The translations under genes were made by a program, and so were the position numbers. 9,590 nt of DNA from Flavobacteriaceae bacterium UBA6231 (GTDB lineage: Bacteria; Bacteroidota; Bacteroidia; Flavobacteriales; Flavobacteriaceae): contig DJWL01000120.1 in NCBI GenBank assembly GCA_002441545.1, positions 1-9,590 of the forward strand, written 5' to 3'. Shown in pieces: positions 1 to 6,927 of this stretch. The stretch's first letter is position 1. Each line of letters starts with the position of its first letter. The notes beneath the pieces are model-generated. The model did not search any database and was not told the origin of the DNA. It saw only the letters and a list, made by a program, of their open reading frames with translations.

Positions 1-836
1 CTTCAAAATTTATTTTGTTTAGTGATTGCCATCGAGGTGATAACAGTTTTGCTGATGATTTTGCTAATAACCGAAACATTTACTTTCATGCTTTAAAACA
101 TTATTACAACAACGGTTTTATATATTGTGAAATTGGTGATGGTGACGAGCTATGGGAAAACCTTTCATTTACTTCCATTTTTGATGCCCACAAAAATGTG
201 TATTTGTTGATGAAGCAATTTTATATAGAAAACCGGTTGCATTTAATATGGGGAAATCATGATATGGTTTATAAAAACCCAAATTATGTAAAAAAACATT
301 TATCAACATATTTTGACGAAAAAACTGGTGAAGATGCTGAGTTATTTAAAGACATCCAATTCCATGAAGGTATCATTTTAAAACATAAAGAAACAAAACA
401 AGAAATTTTTTTAACTCATGGACATCAAGCAGATTGGTGGAATTATTTGTTTTGGAAGTGGAGTAGATTTATGGTAAGAATTCTATGGAAACCTCTAAAT
501 GTTATGGGAATTGCTGATCCAACAAGTCCTGCAAAAAACTACAAAGAACTCATTAAAGTAGAACGTAGAATAAAAAAATGGATTGCTGAAAACAATAATA
601 TGATAACTATTGTTGGACATACGCATAGACCTCGATTTCCTGAACCTGGTGATATTGCTTTTTTTAACGACGGAAGCTGTGTCCACCCAAGAAGCATTAC
701 TGGTATAGAAATTGAAAATGGTAAAATTGCACTTATTAAATGGCAAATTTCAACAAAAGAAGATGGTACACTTCAAATAATTAGAGATATTCTTGAAGGT
801 CCAAAACAATTGATCGATTATAAAAGAACTTCTTAA
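1..836 (+). CDS. Calcineurin-like metallophosphoesterase, 5' end cut by window edge
   Basis: This is a binuclear-metal phosphoesterase of the calcineurin-like superfamily. Numbering from the TTG at 15, the metal-binding motifs appear in order: D-C-H at residues 4-6, G-D-G-D-E from 41, G-N-H-D at 80-83, T-H-G-H at 134-137 and G-H-T-H at 201-204. The frame stays open to the left edge, and the codons before the TTG read S-K-F-I, which is the usual hydrophobic strand leading into the D-x-H motif. The TTG is therefore an internal Leu, and only a handful of N-terminal residues are missing. No signal peptide or membrane segment is seen in the visible part. The superfamily includes LpxH-type UDP-diacylglucosamine hydrolases, protein phosphatases and nucleotide phosphodiesterases; nothing visible fixes the substrate. 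It is separated from the rnf operon by 273 nt and is probably functionally unrelated to it. Confidence 0.85.
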   Translation, partial: SKFILFSDCHRGDNSFADDFANNRNIYFHALKHYYNNGFIYCEIGDGDELWENLSFTSIFDAHKNVYLLMKQFYIENRLHLIWGNHDMVYKNPNYVKKHLSTYFDEKTGEDAELFKDIQFHEGIILKHKETKQEIFLTHGHQADWWNYLFWKWSRFMVRILWKPLNVMGIADPTSPAKNYKELIKVERRIKKWIAENNNMITIVGHTHRPRFPEPGDIAFFNDGSCVHPRSITGIEIENGKIALIKWQISTKEDGTLQIIRDILEGPKQLIDYKRTS

Positions 837-840
837 ACTT

Positions 841-848
841 TAGATTTG
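841..848 (+). promoter_or_regulatory. Possible Bacteroidota -7 element (TAGATTTG), distal rnf promoter
   Basis: TAGATTTG matches the Bacteroidota -7 consensus TAnnTTTG exactly. No TTTG is found at the expected -33 position, since 818-821 reads TTAT, so the promoter is only half supported. If it is real, the rnf transcript would carry a leader of about 250 nt containing both inverted repeats of this region. A second candidate, TATTATTG at 1046-1053, lies closer to the gene but has one mismatch. Confidence 0.22.
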
Positions 849-923
849 TTTTTTTTCATAAGTCTTCTTTTTTCAAGAATATTTACACTTCAAAAATTAC
901 AGTTAAATACATCTGGGTTAGAA

Positions 924-943
924 TTTAAAACATCGATTTTAAA
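924..943. repeat. AT-only inverted repeat, 7-bp arms
   Basis: The arms TTTAAAA (924-930) and TTTTAAA (937-943) are perfect reverse complements around a 6-nt loop. The arms are pure A/T, so the stem would be weak, and such repeats arise easily by chance in DNA this AT-rich. It is listed because it lies upstream of the rnf operon, next to a better inverted repeat. Confidence 0.35.
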
Positions 944-958
944 AAGTGTATATAATTG

Positions 959-1008
959 ATTGCTAATATTTTATATTACGAAACAAACTATAACGTTTTC
1001 GTAGCAAT
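959..1008 (+). promoter_or_regulatory. Two-part inverted repeat upstream of rnf operon (operator or leader hairpin)
   Basis: The inner arms TACGAAA (977-983) and TTTCGTA (997-1003) are perfect reverse complements separated by 13 nt. An outer pair, ATTGC (959-963) with GCAAT (1004-1008), continues the same helix directly on the right side, with a 13-nt bulge on the left. In RNA this would fold as a 12-bp stem interrupted by a one-sided bulge. In DNA, the inner repeat has the size of a site for a dimeric regulator. There is no T-run after it, so it is not an intrinsic terminator. Its function is inferred only from its position about 100 nt before the first gene. Confidence 0.4.
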
Positions 1009-1109
1009 AATCAGCGAAAAAAAGTTTTTAACCTAACATATATCATATTATTGGGTAAATGAAACTATTAATTTTATAATGTGATTTTTTAAGATAAATA
1101 GAATTTTTC

Positions 1110-1541
1110 ATGAGTTATCAATTAACAAGTAAAGACACTTTTTTTCATTCAGGAATTATTTCAAAAATTAAAGGTAATTCTGTCATTGTTTCTTTAGGGC
1201 AAAACATTAACTGTGAAGCTTGTCATGCTAAAGGAGTCTGTGGTATTTCAGAATCTAGCACAAAAGAAATTGAAATAATTAATTCTATCGATTCCTTTAA
1301 AATTAATGAAAATGTAAATGTGGTTTTAAAAAAATCATTAGGCTTAAAAGCGGTGTTTTGGGCTTATGTTTTCCCATTTATTTTAATGTTTTCCACTTTA
1401 ATAATAACAAATGTTTTTTTTAAAGAATGGTTAGCTGGATTAGCTTCAATTTTTGTGCTATTACCATATTATTTTATTCTTTATTTATTACAAAACAAAC
1501 TAAAAAGAGCCTTTAAAATATCAATATTAAAATATAATTAA
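1110..1541 (+). CDS. RseC/MucC-family membrane protein, first gene of the rnf operon
   Basis: This is a 143-aa protein of the RseC/MucC (SoxR-reducing system) family. The N-terminal part, residues 1-75, is a small beta-rich soluble domain containing three cysteines, C35-x2-C38-x5-C44-G, the family's conserved cluster. Two hydrophobic segments follow at about 79-101 and 106-127, then a short basic tail (KLKRAFK). In E. coli, RseC acts with the Rsx (Rnf) complex in keeping the SoxR [2Fe-2S] cluster reduced. Here the gene is physically the first of the rnf operon, with its stop 2 nt before the rnfB start. That suggests a dedicated role in Rnf assembly, maturation or regulation rather than in a sigma-E pathway; this is inference. 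The ATG at 1110 has no Shine-Dalgarno sequence and gives a full-length family member. Confidence 0.85.
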   Translation: MSYQLTSKDTFFHSGIISKIKGNSVIVSLGQNINCEACHAKGVCGISESSTKEIEIINSIDSFKINENVNVVLKKSLGLKAVFWAYVFPFILMFSTLIITNVFFKEWLAGLASIFVLLPYYFILYLLQNKLKRAFKISILKYN

Positions 1542-1543
1542 GA

Positions 1544-2434
1544 ATGACAAATTCGGTTTTATATAGCGTTCTTTTATTATCCTCTTTAGGCGGAATTGCA
1601 GCAATTATTTTATATGTGGTTTCAAAAAAATTCTATGTTTATGAAAACCCTTTAATAGGTGAAGTAGAAGATATTTTACCTAGTGCAAATTGTGGAGGTT
1701 GTGGCTCACCTGGATGTAAAGCATTCGCAGAAAAATTGGTAAATTATGAAGATATTTCAAGCTTATTTTGCCCTGTTGGAGGTAATGAAGCCATGAAACT
1801 CATTTCAGTGGCATTAGGAAAAGAGGTTGCAGAAAAAGACCCTACTGTTGCTGTAGTAAGATGTCAAGGAAGTTGTGACGTTAGGCCAAAAACTACTGAA
1901 TATCAGGGACCTAAATCATGTGCAATATCAGCCATGATTTATAGTGGAGAAACCGATTGCCAATTTGGTTGTTTAGGCGATGGTGATTGTGTCTCTGTTT
2001 GTAAGTTTGATGCCATGTTTATGGATGAATCTACTGGATTGCCAATAATTATTACAGATAAGTGCACTTCTTGTGGCGCCTGCGTTGATGCTTGCCCACG
2101 AAACATAATTGAAATGCGTCCCAGACATAAAAAGGATTTAAAAATATTTGTTGGTTGCCTAAATGAAGACAAAGGAGGTATTGCAAAAAAAGCATGTGAA
2201 GTAGCTTGTATAGGTTGCTCAAAATGTGAAGACATATGCCCAAAGGGAGCAGTAACCATGGCAGATAATTTAGCCTATATAGACCCTGTAACTTGCACGC
2301 TTTGTAGAAAATGTGTAGATGTTTGTCCAACACACTCCATTATAGAAACAAACTTTCCTCCTAGAAAAGTAAAAAAGGTAGAAACAGAAGTTAAAGCAAA
2401 TATTGAATCTGTAAAATTAAATGCTGATGCTTAA
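1544..2434 (+). CDS. rnfB: Rnf complex subunit RnfB, long multi-cluster ferredoxin type
   Basis: RnfB is the iron-sulfur subunit that takes electrons from or gives them to soluble ferredoxin on the cytoplasmic face. An N-terminal membrane anchor spans about residues 5-27. The Fes domain follows, with C50-x2-C53-x4-C58-x17-C76. Next are a CxGxC pair (C107, C111) with C126, and then four ferredoxin-like motifs: C139/143/149/153, C174/177/180/184, C222/225/228/232 and C251/254/257/261. The last three have the classic CxxCxxCxxxCP form; the first has CxxxCx5CxxxC and lacks the proline. At 296 aa it is the long form seen in anaerobes and Bacteroidota, much larger than the roughly 190-aa proteobacterial RsxB, and it could carry about five [4Fe-4S] clusters. 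It starts 2 nt after the RseC-like gene, and its 3' end overlaps rnfC. Confidence 0.95.
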   Translation: MTNSVLYSVLLLSSLGGIAAIILYVVSKKFYVYENPLIGEVEDILPSANCGGCGSPGCKAFAEKLVNYEDISSLFCPVGGNEAMKLISVALGKEVAEKDPTVAVVRCQGSCDVRPKTTEYQGPKSCAISAMIYSGETDCQFGCLGDGDCVSVCKFDAMFMDESTGLPIIITDKCTSCGACVDACPRNIIEMRPRHKKDLKIFVGCLNEDKGGIAKKACEVACIGCSKCEDICPKGAVTMADNLAYIDPVTCTLCRKCVDVCPTHSIIETNFPPRKVKKVETEVKANIESVKLNADA

Positions 2435-3755
2435 AACATTCCCAAAAGGTGGTATTCATCCTCCAGAAAACAAAATAACTTCAACTAAATCTATAAAAAG
2501 AATGCCTACCCCTAAAGTAGTGTATGTTCCTATTTCACAACATATTGGTATTCCTGCAGAAATAACCGTTAATGTAAAAGACAAAGTAGAAATTGGTCAA
2601 GTTATTGCAAAATCAAGTGGATTCGTATCTTCAAATATTCATTCTCCTGTTTCAGGAACAGTAACTAAACTTGATAAAATTATTGATACAAGTGGATACA
2701 AAAAACAATGCATTGTTATAAGAACTGATATTAAAGATGAATCCAATTTTGAAGACATAGAATATCCTTTGAAAAAAGATATCAGCTTAGAACCCAAAGA
2801 TATATTACAAAAAATAAATGAATCTGGTATTGTAGGTTTGGGTGGTGCAACATTTCCTTCTCATGTAAAATTAAGTATTAAAGAAGGAGCAAAATTAGAC
2901 TGCCTGATTATTAATGGTGTAGAATGTGAGCCTTACCTAACAGCCGATCACCGTTTAATGCTAGAAAAAGCTGAGGAAATTATAGTTGGAATAAAAATTT
3001 TAATGTTTGCCCTACATATTGATAAGGCTATCATTGGGATTGAAAACAACAAAAAAGATGCTATAGAGGTTTTTAAAAATCTTATTATAAACGAAAAAAG
3101 CATCAAAGTAGCAGCATTAAAAGTGAAATATCCACAAGGTGGCGAAAAACAACTGGTAAGAGCCATATTAAATAGAGAAGTTCCTAAAAATGGATTACCT
3201 CTTGATGTAGGTGTTATTGTCCATAATGTAGGAACCATTTTCGCTATCTATCAGGCCATTCAGCACAACAAACCTTTAACAGAACGTGTTGTAACTGTAA
3301 CAGGGAAAAAATTAGAAAACGCTTCTAATTATTGGGTGAAAATCGGCACTCCAATTAAAGATTTGGTAGATGAAGTTGGCGGATTACCAGAAGGTACACG
3401 TAAAATTGTAAATGGTGGCCCCATGATGGGAAAAGCTATTAAAAATATGGATGTTCCTGTTACAAAAGGCACATCTGGAATTTTAGTTATTCATGAAGAT
3501 GAAGCTAGCAGAGGTGAACAAAAAAACTGCATTCGTTGTGGGGAATGCGTAGATGTTTGCCCTATGGGTCTAGAACCACATCTTTTAATGAATTTAACAG
3601 AAAAAGGCAAGTATGACGATGCCTCAAATGAAGATATTATGACCTGCATTGAGTGTGGCTCTTGCAGTTTTGTTTGTCCGTCGCATCGCCCATTATTGGA
3701 TTATATTAGGTTTGGAAAACATATTGTTAAAAAATTAAATACCGCTAAAAACTAA
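2421..3755 (+). CDS. rnfC: Rnf complex subunit RnfC (FMN/NADH-binding, 2x[4Fe-4S])
   Basis: RnfC is the peripheral cytoplasmic subunit that binds FMN and reacts with NAD(H); it resembles NuoF. In order it has the characteristic N-terminus (FPKGGIHPPENK, residues 7-18), a biotinyl/lipoyl-like hybrid fold to about 85, the Gly-rich stretch IVGLGGATFPSH at 137-148, the NGVECEPYLTADHR region at 165-178, and a C-terminal pair of [4Fe-4S] motifs, C370/373/376/380 and C409/412/415/419, each ending in CP. Its 444 aa is the short form without the Ala/Lys-rich extension of gamma-proteobacterial RsxC. The ATG at 2421 lies inside the end of rnfB (14-nt overlap). The ATG at 2427 (MLKTFPKGG) is an equally plausible start with an 8-nt overlap. 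Either way the two genes are probably translationally coupled. Confidence 0.95.
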   Translation: MLMLKTFPKGGIHPPENKITSTKSIKRMPTPKVVYVPISQHIGIPAEITVNVKDKVEIGQVIAKSSGFVSSNIHSPVSGTVTKLDKIIDTSGYKKQCIVIRTDIKDESNFEDIEYPLKKDISLEPKDILQKINESGIVGLGGATFPSHVKLSIKEGAKLDCLIINGVECEPYLTADHRLMLEKAEEIIVGIKILMFALHIDKAIIGIENNKKDAIEVFKNLIINEKSIKVAALKVKYPQGGEKQLVRAILNREVPKNGLPLDVGVIVHNVGTIFAIYQAIQHNKPLTERVVTVTGKKLENASNYWVKIGTPIKDLVDEVGGLPEGTRKIVNGGPMMGKAIKNMDVPVTKGTSGILVIHEDEASRGEQKNCIRCGECVDVCPMGLEPHLLMNLTEKGKYDDASNEDIMTCIECGSCSFVCPSHRPLLDYIRFGKHIVKKLNTAKN

Positions 3756-3757
3756 TC

Positions 3758-4768
3758 ATGAGCACCCAACCCATCATTGTATCAGCTTCTCCTCATGTTC
3801 ACTCAGACAGAACTTCTAAAAAACTCATGTATGATGTTGTGATAGCATTAATTCCTGCTTTTATAGTTTCAATATATGTGTTTGGAATAGGTGCTTTAAT
3901 AGTAACTTCTGTTGCTGTTATTTCTTGTTTACTTTTTGAATATCTAATTCAGAAATATCTTTTAAAAACAGCCGTTACAATAACCGATGGATCTGCATTA
4001 ATAACAGGAATATTATTAGCATTTAACCTACCTTCAAACTTACCTGTTTGGATGATTATTGTGGGTAGTTTGGTTGCTATTGGCGTTGCCAAGTCATCAT
4101 TTGGAGGTTTAGGCTTTAATGTTTTTAATCCTGCTTTAGTTGGTCGTGTCTTTCTTTTAGTATCATTCCCAGTTCAAATGACCTTATGGCCAACTGCTAT
4201 TGTAAATAATTCAACGGTTGTTGATGCCGTTACAGGAGCAACTCCTTTAGGTGTTATTAAAGAGGGCTTGCAATATGGGGAAACTATAACCCAAATGAGC
4301 ACAAAAATACCTTCAATAATAGATATGCTTCTTGGCTTTACTGGTGGTTCTCTTGGAGAAATGTCGGCGTTAGCATTACTGATTGGAGGAATATTTTTAA
4401 TAGTAAGAAAAGTTATTTCTTGGCATATTCCAGTTATCATGCTCGCAACAATTATGCTAATGACAGGTATTTATTGGTTTATAGATCCAGAACATTATGC
4501 GAACCCTTTAATCCATATTTTATCTGGTGGCGCCATTCTAGGTGCATTTTTTATGGCAACAGATTTGGTGACCAGTCCTATGACAAAAAAAGGGATGGTA
4601 ATTTTTGCTATTGGCATTGGAATAATCACCGTAGTCATTAGGCTTTTTGGAGCCTATCCAGAAGGCGTGTCTTTTGCTATTTTAATTATGAATGCCTTCG
4701 TGCCATTAATCAATAAATATTTTAAGCCTCGAAGATTTGGCTCTAAAATAAAAGCTAAAATCGTGTAG
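3758..4768 (+). CDS. rnfD: Rnf complex membrane subunit RnfD, covalent-FMN type
   Basis: This is an integral membrane subunit of the NqrB/RnfD family, with roughly eight to ten hydrophobic segments over 336 aa. The flavinylation motif D-A-V-T-G-A-T runs from D156 to T162; by family analogy FMN is bound through a phosphoester to T162. Other family marks are the N-terminal SPHVHSDRTS stretch (residues 11-20), the TDGSALITGILLAFNLP region (76-92), GGLGFNVFNPALVGR (116-130) and MATDLVTSPMT (266-276). The gene starts 2 nt after the rnfC stop and ends 2 nt before rnfG. It is RnfD and not NqrB because no nqrA or nqrF is present and the neighbours are rnfB and rnfC. Confidence 0.95.
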   Translation: MSTQPIIVSASPHVHSDRTSKKLMYDVVIALIPAFIVSIYVFGIGALIVTSVAVISCLLFEYLIQKYLLKTAVTITDGSALITGILLAFNLPSNLPVWMIIVGSLVAIGVAKSSFGGLGFNVFNPALVGRVFLLVSFPVQMTLWPTAIVNNSTVVDAVTGATPLGVIKEGLQYGETITQMSTKIPSIIDMLLGFTGGSLGEMSALALLIGGIFLIVRKVISWHIPVIMLATIMLMTGIYWFIDPEHYANPLIHILSGGAILGAFFMATDLVTSPMTKKGMVIFAIGIGIITVVIRLFGAYPEGVSFAILIMNAFVPLINKYFKPRRFGSKIKAKIV

Positions 4769-4770
4769 TT

Positions 4771-5367
4771 ATGAGCAAGAAAGAATCAACCTTTTTAGGG
4801 ATGTTACTATCTCTTCTAATAATCACACTAATTTCTGGATTTTCATTAGGGTTTGCAAATGACTTAACTATAGAACCTAAAGCCAAAGCCAAATTAGAGA
4901 AAAAAATAAATGCCTTAAAATTAGTCTTACCAACTTTTGACAACAACCCTGTTGAAAACATGAAACTTGTAAAATCTGAAAAGGTTTCAGATAGTATAGA
5001 AGTTTATCCAGCTTATTTAAAAAATCAATTTGTAGGTGCTGCCATTATAGGTTCAACAGATAAAGGTTTTAGTGGCTTAGTTAAAATAATGATTGGATTT
5101 AACCCATCTGGCACTATTGAAAATGTGGTCATTCTAGAGCAAAAAGAAACACCAGGTTTGGGAACAAAAATGACAGAAGATAAATTTTTAAAACAGTTCA
5201 AAGGTGTAAATATTTCAACATTTAAATTAAAGGTAAAGAAAGATGGTGGTGATGTTGATGCTTTAACAGGTGCTACCATTTCTTCCAGAGCATTTTGCGA
5301 TGCTACTCAAATGGCCTATGATGCCTTTATAAAAAATAATAGCTCATTAATTGAATTGAAACATTAA
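4771..5367 (+). CDS. rnfG: Rnf complex subunit RnfG, membrane-anchored FMN-binding
   Basis: This subunit has a single N-terminal membrane helix (about residues 8-29) followed by an FMN-binding domain expected on the outer (periplasmic) face. The motif D-A-L-T-G-A-T at 163-169 is the flavin attachment site, with T169 as the expected acceptor; it is followed by ISSRAF, typical of the FMN_bind family. The ETPGLGTKM stretch at 126-134 is also characteristic. At 198 aa the length is normal. Covalent flavinylation in this family is carried out by ApbE (flavin transferase); no apbE is in the window, so it must be encoded elsewhere. The gene lies 2 nt after rnfD and 5 nt before rnfE. Confidence 0.94.
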   Translation: MSKKESTFLGMLLSLLIITLISGFSLGFANDLTIEPKAKAKLEKKINALKLVLPTFDNNPVENMKLVKSEKVSDSIEVYPAYLKNQFVGAAIIGSTDKGFSGLVKIMIGFNPSGTIENVVILEQKETPGLGTKMTEDKFLKQFKGVNISTFKLKVKKDGGDVDALTGATISSRAFCDATQMAYDAFIKNNSSLIELKH

Positions 5368-5372
5368 GAATT

Positions 5373-5981
5373 ATGGCTGAAACAATCAATCAAAAGCAAA
5401 ATTTCTTAAAAGGAATTATAAAAGAAAACCCAACGTTTGTAATGTTGCTTGGTATGTGCCCAACTTTAGGTGTAACATCGTCAGCATTTAATGGTTTAGG
5501 TATGGGTATTGCAACTGCTTTTGTGCTACTTATGTCGAATGTGGTAGTTTCATTGGTAAAAAACGTGATTCCTGCTAAAGTTCGTATTCCTGCATTTATT
5601 ATTATAATAGCATCTTTTGTTACTATTGTAGAAATGATCTTAGAGGCTTTTGTACCTTTTTTATACGAACAATTAGGGATTTTCATCCCTTTGATTGTGG
5701 TAAACTGTATTATTTTAGGAAGAGCTGAAGCTTTCGCTTCAAAAAACAATGTGTTTTCATCAGTTATTGATGCTCTTGGAATGGGATTAGGGTTTACAAT
5801 GGCTTTAACCGTTTTAGGTTCTGTAAGAGAAATATTAGGTAGTGGCAGTTTGTTTAGACTCTCATTTGTTCCAGAAAACGCCAATACATTCATCTTATTC
5901 ATTTTGCCTCCTGGAGCCTTTATAGCATTGTCATACCTAACCGTTTTATTTAATAAAATTACTTCTAAAACAATTTCATAA
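5373..5981 (+). CDS. rnfE: Rnf complex membrane subunit RnfE
   Basis: RnfE is an NqrD/RnfE-family subunit of 202 aa with about six membrane helices. The conserved cysteines C29 (in GMCPTLGV) and C112 (in VNCIILGRAEAFA) sit in the two antiparallel half-repeats. In the solved structures of Nqr and Rnf, the RnfA/RnfE pair holds a [2Fe-2S] cluster between these cysteines within the membrane, passing electrons across it. The stop codon shares its last A with the start of rnfA (TAATG), so rnfA translation is probably coupled. The long open frame on the opposite strand at 5390-5902 is a shadow of this gene. Confidence 0.95.
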   Translation: MAETINQKQNFLKGIIKENPTFVMLLGMCPTLGVTSSAFNGLGMGIATAFVLLMSNVVVSLVKNVIPAKVRIPAFIIIIASFVTIVEMILEAFVPFLYEQLGIFIPLIVVNCIILGRAEAFASKNNVFSSVIDALGMGLGFTMALTVLGSVREILGSGSLFRLSFVPENANTFILFILPPGAFIALSYLTVLFNKITSKTIS

Positions 5982-6556
5982 TGGACTATTTAATTATACT
6001 CATAGCCGCTGTTTTTGTAAACAACATTGTATTATCTCAGTTTCTAGGTATATGTCCTTTTTTAGGAGTTTCTAATAAAGTATCAACATCTATTGGAATG
6101 TCTGGTGCTGTATTATTTGTAATGACCATTGCCACTACAGTGACTTATTTATTACACCAATATGTTTTAGTGCCTGCTGGATTAAATTATTTAAGAACCA
6201 TTTCGTTTATTTTAGTAATTGCTGCCTTAGTTCAAATGGTAGAAATCATTTTGAAAAAAGTAAGTCCTGCTTTATATCAAGCATTAGGTGTTTTTCTGCC
6301 TTTAATAACAACCAATTGTGCTGTTTTAGGTGTTGCTATATTAGCCATAGGATTAGAGAATAGCAGCTTGGTAAAAGCAGTATTTTTTGCCATTTCAAAC
6401 TCCTTAGGATTTGCTTTAGCATTAATTGTTTTTGCTAGTATAAGAGAACAATTAGAACTTGCTAATATTCCAAAAGGCATGAAAGGTGTGCCAATAAACC
6501 TTCTAGTAGCTGGACTTCTAGCTTTAGCCTTTTTAGGGTTTACAGCATTGGTTTAA
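5981..6556 (+). CDS. rnfA: Rnf complex membrane subunit RnfA
   Basis: RnfA is an NqrE/RnfA-family subunit of 191 aa with about six membrane helices, homologous to RnfE with inverted topology. It has the family start MDYLIILIAAVFVNNIVLSQ, then C25 in FLGICPFLGV and C113 in TTNCAVLGV; these are its share of the ligands for the intramembrane [2Fe-2S] cluster. It is the last gene of the operon and completes the six-subunit set B-C-D-G-E-A, the order typical of Bacteroidota (gamma-proteobacteria have A-B-C-D-G-E, clostridia C-D-G-E-A-B). It ends 8 nt before the stop codon of the convergent ferredoxin gene, with no visible intrinsic terminator between them. Confidence 0.95.
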   Translation: MDYLIILIAAVFVNNIVLSQFLGICPFLGVSNKVSTSIGMSGAVLFVMTIATTVTYLLHQYVLVPAGLNYLRTISFILVIAALVQMVEIILKKVSPALYQALGVFLPLITTNCAVLGVAILAIGLENSSLVKAVFFAISNSLGFALALIVFASIREQLELANIPKGMKGVPINLLVAGLLALAFLGFTALV

Positions 6557-6564
6557 AAGTTTAA

Positions 6565-6894
6565 CTAACTCTCTGGAGCTAACTCTACTTCTAATCCATG
6601 AAGTTGAGCCGTAATAGGAATTTGGCAACCCAACCTACTATTCTGTTTTACATAAAATGCCTCTGACAACATAGCGTCTTCCTCATCCCCAATTTCAGGT
6701 AAATCAGTGTTGCTCAGTATATAACATTGACAAGAAGCACACATGGCCATACCACCACAAACACCTATGGTTCCTTCTGGAGCTAATTCATAAGAACGCA
6801 CAACTTCCATAAGATTCATTGCCATATCTGTAGGAGCAACAACGTGATGCTGGGTTCCTTCTCTATCCGTTATTTTTATTGTAATATCTTGCAT
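6565..6894 (-). CDS. Adrenodoxin-type [2Fe-2S] ferredoxin
   Basis: This is a 109-aa soluble one-electron carrier. The cluster ligands are C46-x5-C52-x2-C55 and C90 (34 residues later, in LGCQIP), the spacing of vertebrate/bacterial adrenodoxin-like ferredoxins rather than the plant type. A further cysteine, C57, follows in CASCQC. The segment between C55 and C90 is acidic (DLPEIGDEEDAM), the usual docking surface of this family. Physiological partners of such proteins include Fe-S cluster assembly, cytochrome P450s and oxygenases; here the neighbours are Rnf and complex I, so a link to either is possible but unproven. The ATG at 6894 gives the normal length. It is monocistronic by layout, with its own candidate promoter. 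Confidence 0.9.
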   Translation of the reverse strand: MQDITIKITDREGTQHHVVAPTDMAMNLMEVVRSYELAPEGTIGVCGGMAMCASCQCYILSNTDLPEIGDEEDAMLSEAFYVKQNSRLGCQIPITAQLHGLEVELAPES

Positions 6895-6927
6895 CTTTAA
6901 AATAGGTTTTCAGGACTTTCTTTATTA

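Larger units (their letters stand above)
837..1109. other. Non-coding leader/intergenic region upstream of the rnf operon
   Basis: This 273-nt gap holds no credible gene; the longest start-to-stop frame I noticed is a six-codon ATG frame at 1059-1079. It is very AT-rich. It has a T-run at 849-856 just after the phosphoesterase stop, but no convincing stem before it, so I do not call a terminator. It contains two inverted repeats, listed separately, and weak promoter-like sequences. The start codon at 1110 has no Shine-Dalgarno sequence, which is usual for Flavobacteriia. Confidence 0.7.

Noticed and set aside
15..17. TTG as the start codon of the phosphoesterase gene
   Set aside because: The frame is open to the left edge and the preceding codons (S-K-F-I) fit the beta strand before the D-x-H motif, so the gene is cut by the window and the TTG is internal.
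837..880. Intrinsic terminator after the phosphoesterase gene
   Set aside because: T-runs are present, but only 5-bp or weaker stems precede them.
1059..1079. Six-codon ATG frame (MKLLIL) before the operon, as a leader peptide
   Set aside because: It is too short, with no run of regulatory codons and no paired attenuator stems around it; chance explains it.
1051..1080. TTGGGT-18 nt-TATAAT, an E. coli-like sigma-70 promoter
   Set aside because: The Bacteroidota primary sigma factor uses TTTG/TAnnTTTG; TATAAT is frequent by chance in DNA this AT-rich.
5390..5902. A 170-codon open frame on the minus strand
   Set aside because: It lies wholly inside rnfE in antisense, its translation shows no recognisable family, and rnfE has intact family motifs.
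3758..6556. Na+-translocating NQR operon instead of Rnf
   Set aside because: NqrA and NqrF are absent, while RnfB and RnfC with their Fe-S motifs are present in the same operon.
6557..6600. Terminator for the rnf operon
   Set aside because: Only 8 nt separate the converging stop codons and no stem followed by a T-run is visible on the plus strand.
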